Positions 1-9,200 of a stretch of DNA of 9,476 bases are shown one piece after another. The number at the start of each line of letters is the position of its first letter. Position 1 is the first letter of the stretch. The position numbers and the translations under genes are program-made. The notes under the pieces are model-generated. The model had not been told where the DNA came from. It saw nothing but the letters and a program-made list of their open reading frames with translations, and did not search any database. This DNA comes from Candidatus Omnitrophota bacterium (lineage in GTDB: Bacteria; Omnitrophota; Koll11; Aquiviventales; Aquiviventaceae), in the NCBI GenBank assembly GCA_023247285.1, contig JAHFGU010000046.1, forward strand, positions 1 through 9,476. The letters run 5' to 3'.

Positions 1-261
1 CACGCGCTGGCCGATGCCTATCTGCGGCTCCTGGAACGCGCCGCGGAGCAGTTGGCTGCACAGCGCAGGGCATGGCAGATTGCGCTGCAGGTGAGCCGGT
101 GGCTCTTCCGGGACAAGCCAGAAGCGCACGATGCGCTCGTGCGCTTGCCGCGCGCGCTGGCGGCAGTGGAGCAGGAGCTGGCGCGGGTGCTGGAGCAGCC
201 GGTCATGCCGCCGACACGGCCCGCCGCTCCGGCTTCAGCCACGGCCGCCGCAGCCGACGAG
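1..261 (+). other. Protein region: helical segment and Ala/Pro linker before membrane pair A
   Basis: Residues 1-65 are Ala, Leu, Arg, Glu and Gln rich with heptad-like spacing of Leu and Ala, and look like two or three amphipathic helices, possibly the end of a helical-repeat block that begins upstream. Residues 66-89 are a low-complexity linker (PVMPPTRPAAPASA followed by Ala and then acidic and basic residues) leading directly into the first hydrophobic segment. This shows that the protein has already begun well before base 1. No catalytic motif is visible. Confidence 0.5.
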
Positions 262-3200
262 AAACGCGTTGCGTGGATCGTCGTCGCGGCGTTATCGCTC
301 GCGGCCGCCATCGCGCAGGGATTAGGCGCCCGGTTCAGCCTCGTGCCGGCCTACCCGATCGCGATCTGGGTGGGGCTAGCGGTCATCGCCTTCGCGCGCG
401 CCCGCCGACTCCGACGCAGCCAGGTGGTGGAACATCTCGGGGCGTTCAGGTGGGTGTATGCGGGCTTGGAGGATTCCGACTGGCACGTCCAGCAGCAGAC
501 GTGGGCGCGCCTGGACCAGGAGTTCGACACGCTGGCCCCAGATGTCTGCAGTCTCTTACAGGAATTCTGGCAACGGGGCGAGTGGTTTGAGCAGCTCGCC
601 GATCCTGCGGTGGCCCCGGCCGCGCTGGCATTTTTCCGGCATCACCAGCGCCAGCTTGATGACGCCGTGCTCCGGGCACTCGGCGAGGCCCTGCCGCAGA
701 TCGTTGCCATCCAATCGCTGCCGGCCGGCACCGCGAAAGACGCCCGGGATCTGCTCACGTCGATCGGGGCCGCGGCGCGCCAGCCCCGCGGCGGTTCGTC
801 CTGGCTGGCGACGCTCGGCATCTGGCTGGGGCTCATGGCTGTGCCGGTCGTTCGGATCAACGCCGCACTCAGCGCCTGGTCGGGCCGGCGCGGGGGGAGC
901 AGGTGGAGCGTGGAGGCCGTGTTGTTGGGCGTGCTGACGGCGGGGATCGTGCTGGGGGTCGGGACCTTCTCGCTGGCCCCGGCGTTCGGGTGGGTCCGCG
1001 CCTATCTCGTCGCGACCGCGATGGGCGTCCTCCTAGGGATCACGGGGTTGCTGGCCGTGGCGCTGCTCGTGGCCTGGCAGCGCCGGGGCATCTCATCTGC
1101 TGCCAAGACCGCGATGCGCCCAGACCTGCCGTTAGCGGTTCGCCTCAGGGCCATCCGCGTCCTCCTGCGCACCGCCGCAGTGGTGCCGGCTCACGGGAGG
1201 TCTGCCGGCGAGATTCACAGCGCGATCGGCTGGCTGCTCCTGTTTGGGCCGGAGGATCAGGTGCGCATCGAAGCGGCGCGCGTCGCGGCCACGATGCGCA
1301 CGAGCGGGTCAGTGGAGAGCGTGCTGAGCATCCTCTTGAGTCCTCAAGAGGCATCGAGATTGACGGACGGTCCGTGGCGCCTGGATTTCCTGTCGGCGGT
1401 GCTGCACGCGCTCGAAGACGTGGGGACCGGTGACACGGTGGAGCGGCTTGCCGAGTTCGCCAAGGCCGGCGATCCGTTGCTGCGCGGGCGAGCGCTCGAA
1501 GCGCTCACCCGCATGGGGATCCGGGATCACGGGCCGTCGATGACGCCCTCTCGATCCCGGAGGATTGTGACGACCCTGGGGGAGATGAGTCATGACCCTG
1601 ACTGGCGCGTGCACGAGCCGGCGCAGGCCGGCCTGATTTGGCTCAGGAGCCCGCAGCACCGGTTCGGGCAGTGGCGGTTTGATCTGCGCGGCACCGATGC
1701 CGCGCGCCGGCGCAAGGCGGCCAACGCCTTGGCGCGAGCGACCCTTCATCGGGGGGAGCAGGAGGCCTTCTACCGGATCGCGCTGGAACAGTGGGACGCG
1801 GCACTCGAGCTCGGCATGGCGGCCCTGCCGGCTTTCAGAAACTTGCTCCGGGATCCGGATCAGCGCCTCCGGCTCCGTGGGGTTGAGGGCTTGGGCCGCC
1901 TGAGAACGAGCGAAGCATTCGAGATCCTGCGCGAGCATGCCAGCCGCGAGCCCGACCCCGAGGTCCAGCGCGCCGCGCTCGACATCCTGAAACCGCCGGG
2001 GCGATCGGCCGGGTTCAGCCTCATGCGGGGGCTCCGGGCGATCAGCGTCCTGATGTGTGGCGCGGCAGGCGTCTTGGTCCTTGCGACCACGGGGTTCGCC
2101 AGTCTGGGGGGCTGGGGGTTGCTGGCGCTGGCCGGGCTGTCGCTCGCAGGTGATTGGCTTGCGGCCGCCGCGGTGTGGGTGGCGCTGATGGGCGCCAGGG
2201 ACGGGCTGGCCGGTACGCTCGGCGCGCGGCAGGAAGCGCCTCCGGCCGTGATCGGCCAGGCGCCTGCAAGCGACCGGGCCCAAGCTATCGAGGCGGCCCT
2301 AGAAACTTTGGAGCACGCCGTCACGGAGGCGGACCGCGCGCTCAAACGGTTTCAACAGCCGTTCCGCGACGCCATGAAACGCTATGACCAGGTCGGGAAG
2401 GGGCTGGATCGGCGCGTCCAGGCGCAGCTCTTTCTCCTGCGGGTGCGGCTTGCCGCGCAGCCGATCAACCCGGCATTCGATCAGGCGTTGGCGAACCTCC
2501 AGGAGGCGATGGAGCAGTTGGCGAGCGCGCAGGAGACGATGGAGCGTCTTGTTTCCCATTGGCGGTTCTCCACGAGCGCGGACACCGCGCGGTATCGAAG
2601 TCGCTTCGACGACGTTGCGAAGGCGCTCAGGAATCTCAACCAGCGGCTGCCGATCGTGCGGCAGCCGGAGCAGGGCATCCTGGAGCTGGCGGTAGATGGC
2701 GGCGCCGTGCTCTTCAGGCCGCAAGGTGGAGGACGCTTCCACCAGGAGCGCTGGAAGCGGTCCAAGCCCATCAGGCGCAGCCTCATGTCGGTGGTGATCG
2801 GCGCCGACGGCGTGCACCGGATCGCGTCCTCCGACCAGGAAGTCTTCCAGGATGTGGACGAGGCGCAGCGGCGCCTCGCCGAAGCCCGCCGCGACGACAG
2901 CGCATCCACTGCGGCCGCGAGCCAGCACGGGTTTGTGATCCAGGGGTTCCTCGGCAGCACGCCCGCACCGGTGGCGGCGCGCGCCCCCTCGATCCCGCTG
3001 GCGGAAGTGGTCGCGACGATCCTCGCGCGCCAGCCCGGCGTTCCGGTGAAGATTCTCGAAGAGGTGAGAGGTCAGTTGGGCAGCAAGCTGATCAAGGCGG
3101 AGCAAGCGCTGCTCGCTGAGTTGATCGTCGGGATGCGCCGCCAGGTGAAAGCGCTCGGCGGCAAGCCGGAGCCGAGCGTGCCGGAGCTGAGGGCATTCCT

Positions 3201-6200
3201 GAGCCAGGTATTTAGCGGTGCGATCGTGGTCTTCAGCGCGCGTGTGTCGTCGAAACATCCCGTCGAATTCAACTGGCAAGTGCACGCCTCATCGCACAGG
3301 CTGGATTCGCTCGTGCTCTCCAACCAGCTGACCGATCCGCTTGAGATCCTCCGCGCCGTGATCGCGCAGCTCAAAGAGGAGGAGTTCGCCAGCTTCTACC
3401 AGCATGGTTTCGCGCACGTCGCGCTCCCGCTAGGCCTTACGTTGGTCGGCATGGCGGCGACCGCCCTCATCACCATCCCAACCCTGGCATGGCCTCTCGC
3501 GGTTGCCGCAGTGACGTCGCTGTTTGTTGGCATGGTTGCGCACTTCTCGGGCCAGCACGATCAGAACGTGCGCTGGATTAATAGCCGATCGCGGGGAGGA
3601 GTGTATGTCGCTCTAAAAGGTCCGACCGAGCAAATTCGGATCGAACGCGACACGCGGAGATCGTCGTGGACAGTCACAACGGTCAAGGCCAACATTTTCC
3701 TTAGCAGGTTTGACGGTAGTATCAGCCTCCACTACGAGGCCCCCGATGCTGATGAGCCACTGCCATCTCTGAACCATCCCGGATTCTTGCGCCTGACCAA
3801 GTTTGTGGGCCGGGGAACCGCTGGGTTGAGGGGAAGGCATTGGACCGTGACGCCAATGCCGGAGTCGCCCCTCCTCGTTGAGGAGAGCTCCTGGGACGGG
3901 ACTCGCACCGTGACGGTGGTCCTGTCGGACGAAGCGATACAGGGTCTGCGCGATCAGGGATGGATCGAGGAGGAGATCGTCACGCCGGTGGACGGGTTGC
4001 GCTTGCGAATCCGTTCCGCCTCGACATGGGCGCAGGAGCAGCAGGCGCAGCGGCAACCTGAGGATCGCCTCGCCCGCGCCGCCCATGCGCAGCTAGCTCC
4101 CCCGCAGCAGCTTGAGACAGAGCCATCGCAGGCTGTGGTGACAACCTCGCCTGTATCCGAGCAAGCGGTCGATGCGATCGACATGCTGCGAGCCGGGGTT
4201 TGGGAAGCCCGAGTCCACAAAATCTTGGCGGGTCATCAACAGGCCGGATCATGGGTGATTCCGCATGATCCGGCGGTGCGCGCCAGGGCGTTCCAAAAAC
4301 TCCAGCAGGCTGACAGGGACCAAATTGCATACTGGTTGAAAGAGGCGTGGGCCGCATCCCCGCGCATGGTGCAGCGGGCTCCCCGGATCGCCGGGCAGAT
4401 CGCCCGGTCGCGCCATCATCTGCGCAATTTGGGCGACCTGTTCGTGAGGCGTTCTCGATGGTTCAAAATTCCGAACTGGTTGAGCACGTCCAACAGCATC
4501 GGCCTCACGCCCTTCCTCGCGTTCGTGGATTATCTCGAAGGGCTCGCTGCGAAAGAACTGTATGGATCCGTGAATCTCTCAGAGTTCTTGCCGGAACGCA
4601 TCACGGTGAACCCTTCACCGTCAGATGCTCCAGATGAGGCCGTCAGGCTTGACGAGCTCTTTTTCACCGAGCGCCAGCGCGCCGATTTGAAGCAGGCGGG
4701 CCTGACCACGGTCGCCCAGGTGCGCGCGTTCGTGCAGCGACCCAAGGACGAACGAAATGCATTTGCTCGAGCGCATCGCATCAGCAATCATACGAAAGTC
4801 TTCTTGACGCGATTGGGCCCTACCGTTCTGGAATCCCCGCACCTGCGGTCTCTGCTGGCGTTGCGCACCCAGGTCATCCGCTTCCTCGAAGAGCAGCCAT
4901 GGACCGATGAGCCAGGCGACTCGTTTTTCCGGGTGAAATTCACACCAGCGGTATCCTATGCCACGCCGGATGACGCAATCGAGTGTTTCGGTCCCGATGA
5001 CAACTTTTGGCCGTTTCATCGCGTGCATGTGCGGGATGCCTATGATCCTGTTGTCATGCTGGAAGACTTTCGGGATTTTGCACAAGGGAACCGCCATTGG
5101 TCCGCGAGGTCCCGTACAGTGGCTGACCGCGATCGTCTGAATCGGGAGCTGGAGCGCGTGCGTCAGGCCGTAGCCGACATGATGAAGCAGCCGGTACCAC
5201 CGATCATCAGTGCACAGGCCGCCAACGAGGATGGCCGCGGCTTCTCGGATCTGCCCAACCCGCTCTACACGCCGATCATTCAGGAGGCGTATGGCGCCGG
5301 GCAGTTCAACGCGGTGCGACTCAATCCAGGGACCGGCCGGTGGGAGCACACCGGGGAGGGTCAGGCCCTTACCCCCGAGCAGCTGCAGGGCTTGGACACG
5401 ACCTGGGCCGCCTTGCCCGCCCACACCCGCGAGCGGTTCCTCACGGACCCGGCCGCGCGCCTCATCTTCATCCCCGAGCTGGATGCGAAGATCACACAAG
5501 TGGTCCAGAAGCTCACCGGGCGCTCTCCACCGCCGGTCTTCGGCTCGCACTATGGAGTGTCCCGCCCGCAGATCTACCTGGATCAGCGCCATCTCGATGA
5601 GGCCCGAACGCTGCAGATCCACCTCCGCCATGAAATCGATGAGCGCGCTGCCGTGCTGGCCGGCCTCACCGCCGAACAACGCGCGCAGCTCACCGTCACT
5701 CCGCGCTCTCCCGAGCTTCAAACCGCGATCGACCGGCTGGCCCGCGATGCCCACGACCGGTCCATGCTCCCGGCGGTCTTGTCGCCCAACGACATCAGGC
5801 GAATCAGCTCGAGTTCGTTCAACTACCTGCCGAATGCGCCGCTGACGGTGAAGCGGTTCCTCCGGATGTGGGAGGCGCAGCGCGCGGATCTGCACAAGCG
5901 GTGGGCTGCTTCGCAGTCCACCACACGGTTGACGGTCAAGGAGCAGCACCTCCGCATTATCGAACGCCTCTTCGACGAGAAATCCGGCGGCCTTAAGGGC
6001 CAGTACCGCATACAAATTGGCGAGACGCTCTACGACCAGAACGCCCAAGCCCTCGTGCCGGCGGAGCTGGCGCGTCGAGACACCGCGGGCCTGGCCAACA
6101 ACCCCGGCGCGCTCATGAAACCCGCCGCTGAGGATGGGGACATGAGCCTGTATCGTGCCGCGCAGCAGTTCGAGGTGGCGCTGCCCGCGCTCCTCCTGCT

Positions 6201-9200
6201 CGCAGCCGGCGAGCCCGGAAGCTGGCCAACGCCGGCGTCCTGGCTGATGTTCGGGCTCACCGGGCTGTTGCCGCTGATCGTGATCGGCCTCCTGGAGCGG
6301 CTGCCGCAACGCGCGATGGCCTGGATCGATCAGCGGCGGACGCACGCGCGCCGGCAGCAGCTTCTCGCACAGCACCGCGCGCAGCTCGCACCCTTGCAAG
6401 CGCCGCCGAGCGACGAAGCGCGCATCGCCTGGCAGGATCTTGCGGCTCAAGATCCGGCGACCTGGCCGCAGGACTTCCTCCCCGCGCTGGAAGAGGCGCT
6501 CACGCCCGGATTGCTCGAAGCCTCCTTGGGCCATCCCAACACCGCGCTGTCCGCGCTGACGTTTTTCCAGCGCCGCGCCGAAGCCCTCTCGCCTGCGCTG
6601 CTCCAGCGGGCGCGCGAGGCGCTGGTCGCCGTGGTCAGCGATGCGCGGAAATTCGCAGGGCTCAGCGGCTATGCGCAGCGCTCGGTCCTGGAGATGCTCC
6701 GCCGCTCCCAGCACGGCGTCGTGACGGCCGAGCTGGCCGCGATAATGGCCGCCCTCCTCGCACTGCCCGCGCTTGGCTGGGCCGCGGCGGGGATTGGGTT
6801 GCTGGCACTCGCCGGCGGCGTGGTCGTGGCGACCATCGTGCAGGACCATGACACCAATGCATTCTTGCCCGACCGGCTCGTCGCGCTGGTCCAGGCGGGG
6901 CAGTCGGCCGAGGCGCGTCAGCTGTTGCAGGGGGAGCTCAGGCGTCTGGTACGCCAGCCGGATATCGCGATCTCGTTGACCAGTGCCGTGGCGGACCACC
7001 TCTTAGCGGCTCATGCGGCGGAGGACAAGGCGGACAGGCGCCTCGCGTTGCTGGCGTTCGTCCGCGTGGCGGTCGCCGCATGCGCAAAGCGCCGCTTCCG
7101 GGGAGGCTTCGACCGGCATAACGCCGATATCAAGAAGCGCGTGCACGCCGTCGTGGGCCGCCGGATTGCGGATCGGCAGCGAACGGCTCATCAGGCGGCT
7201 GCCGGACAGTTGAGGCAGGAGGCCATCGAGGAGACGGCGCACTCGGTATCGGTGGCCCACGAACTGTCTGACCTGCTGCGCTGGGTGGATGCGCCGCGCC
7301 TCAAGCCATTGCCATTAGCCAGGTGGCTTTGCGCGCAGGAGCTCCATCTGGCCTCGCGCTATCGCTCCCGTGCGATAGAGTTTGAGCAGGTCATCGAGTC
7401 AACACCGCCCGCCGAGATGCTGAACCACACCGTTTCGATTGAGGAGCTGTTCGTGGCGGCGGAGGCGGATCTGCATGAAGCGCGGCAGTGGCTCGCGCGC
7501 GCCGCCACCTTGATCAGTTTGCACACCCAGGACGCGTGGGTGATACGGGAAACCCCCTTCGTGCACATCGGCCGGCTCAAGCAGGTTACGGCGGAGCTGG
7601 AGCTGGCGAAAATCGCACAGGTGCGCGGCGATCCGGCGCGGGCCGGGCGCGCGATCGAACAGGCAATCGCCGTGGCCCAGCACGCTCCGCCAGTGGATCT
7701 CAGCGAATCCTCGAGCCTGCTCGATGAAACGGTTTTCCGGCTCGTCAAGGCAGGGGTCTCCCTGGTTCGGGGCAGCATGGTGCTCGGCGACTCTGACCGG
7801 GCCGGCCGGCTCCTGACCGTTCTCGAGGCCGAGCAGCAGCGATACCAGGGGATCATGGCTGGGAAGGTCCGCGATCGAGCCGGCGTCTCGTTGGCCGTCC
7901 TTCGGGCCTGGTCACACTACGACCAGCGAGCGCTTGAGGCGGTCGAAGAGCAGGTGCAGGCGGTCGCGGCACTGCCAATGTCATCCTACAAGGTCCAGGA
8001 GCTGGAGAGCCTCCGGACGCTGCTGGAGGTCCAGCGGCGTATCAGCGTCGGGGATCAGCGGCCGGCGCTGCAGAAAGCGGTTGACGGGTGGCGGCGCTTC
8101 CTCGACCGATACGTCTCCCGGAGTGCGGTATCGCGCGGGTCGCTGCACGGTACGCCGCACCAGGCGCTGCAGACAACGGAATTCCACTGGTCGCGCGTTG
8201 ATTTCCTCGCGCATCGTACGCGCCAGCCGGCGGAGTATCTCCTCATCCTGGGCGAGCTGGCCCTGCGCGTCGGCGCCGAGGCGCAGGCGGACCGCGAGGC
8301 GTGGTGGACGCTCGGCACGCAGGCGCTGGCGTTGGCCGAGCGCCTGCCCCATAGCGCGGCGCGGCTCCAGGCGCTGCGCGACGGGTTGGCCATGCACCGC
8401 GCCCTGGCGCGCGCCGGCCGCGAATGGCCGAAGAATGAAGCGGCACTCCGCGCCTGGGATACCGCCCTTATCGCGGTCTCGGCGGAGGCGACCACCGCGC
8501 GGCAGCTCGCATCATTCATCGGAGCCCTCTCACCTGGCGTGGACCGGATGCGCGACGACGTGCGCCGGGCGAGGCGCCTGGCGGCCGAGACGGTGTTTCG
8601 TCTCCATCTCAATCGGGCCTGGCGCCATTTCCATGGCCGACAGTTCGCGCAAGCCGCCGAGCGGCTGACACGCGCCTGGCGCGAGCACGATGCGCTCTTG
8701 CGGCCCTTGGGCGAAGCGGCGCTCGAGGCAGGCCGCGCTCAAGCCGAGCAAGCCGCGGGTCCGCTTGCAGATCAGCTGTTCGATCCGGCGGCGTTCCATG
8801 ACCCGCAGCGCGGCAGCATCCGGGCCTCGCTCCTGACCGCACCGCTTGAGGCGGCACTATCGTGGCTGGGCCGGGGATGGGCCGAGATCCGCGCGCCCGG
8901 CAACCGGAGGTGGCTGCTCGGGATGCTCCTGGGTGCTGCGGTGATCGGGATCATGGTCTGGTGTGATCTGCCAGGACCGAACCAGCCGCTAATCAGCCGT
9001 CACAGCAGCTGGATGCATCAGCAGCTCGCCAATTGGCAGGGCCGTCAGGGCATGCGGACCGGTGATGTGTTGACCCAGCTGATGCAGGGCGGGGTGATCG
9101 CCCTCGTGGAGTTTACCGCGGTGGCGGTGTTGAGATCGCTGCGTTCCGGCCGCCGCACGCTGGTCACCGGATTGTATGGCGGCGCGGCGACCGCGCTCTT

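Noticed and set aside
72..590. A 172-codon plus-strand open frame in frame 3
   Set aside because: Frame 1 over the same bases encodes a clear transmembrane hairpin. The frame 3 product is Gly/Ala/Arg low-complexity without a motif.
1504..1517. Nothing RNA-like or mobile: looked for tRNA, rRNA, CRISPR repeats, insertion-sequence ends and promoters across the window
   Set aside because: No cloverleaf, spaced direct repeats, transposase-like frame or convincing promoter was seen, and the continuous coding frame leaves no intergenic room for them.
1520..1561. Inverted repeat TCCGGGATC and GATCCCGGA, 24-base spacer
   Set aside because: Nine-base arms at a free spacing are expected by chance in GC-rich sequence. 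No associated motif supports a function.
1309..3285. Two further long minus-strand open frames (1309-2283 and 2299-3285)
   Set aside because: Both are also in register with the sense codons. The first ends at a sense TCA at 1309-1311. The products are Arg, Pro and His-rich with no recognisable motif, as expected of shadows.
4549..4602. Residues 1504-1517 (PFLAFVDYLEGLAA) and neighbours as an extra transmembrane helix
   Set aside because: The hydrophobic run is short and interrupted by Asp and Glu, unlike the seven accepted clusters.
6435..6455. Perfect 8-base inverted repeat (GGATCTTG and CAAGATCC, 5-base loop) as a possible terminator
   Set aside because: No T-run follows, it sits in mid-gene, and an 8-base stem with a short loop is expected by chance in a window of this size.
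4621..6999. A 792-codon open frame on the minus strand
   Set aside because: It runs in exact codon register opposite frame 1 and is open because TTA, CTA and TCA are rare in this GC-rich gene. Its translation is low-complexity, Arg/Gly/Gln-rich and shows no domain pattern, while the sense strand shows membrane helices and ordered domains.
7934..8668. A 244-codon plus-strand open frame in frame 2
   Set aside because: It overlaps the frame 1 TPR-like block. Its translation is an Arg/Ser-rich low-complexity string typical of a GC-rich off-frame, with no helical-repeat pattern.
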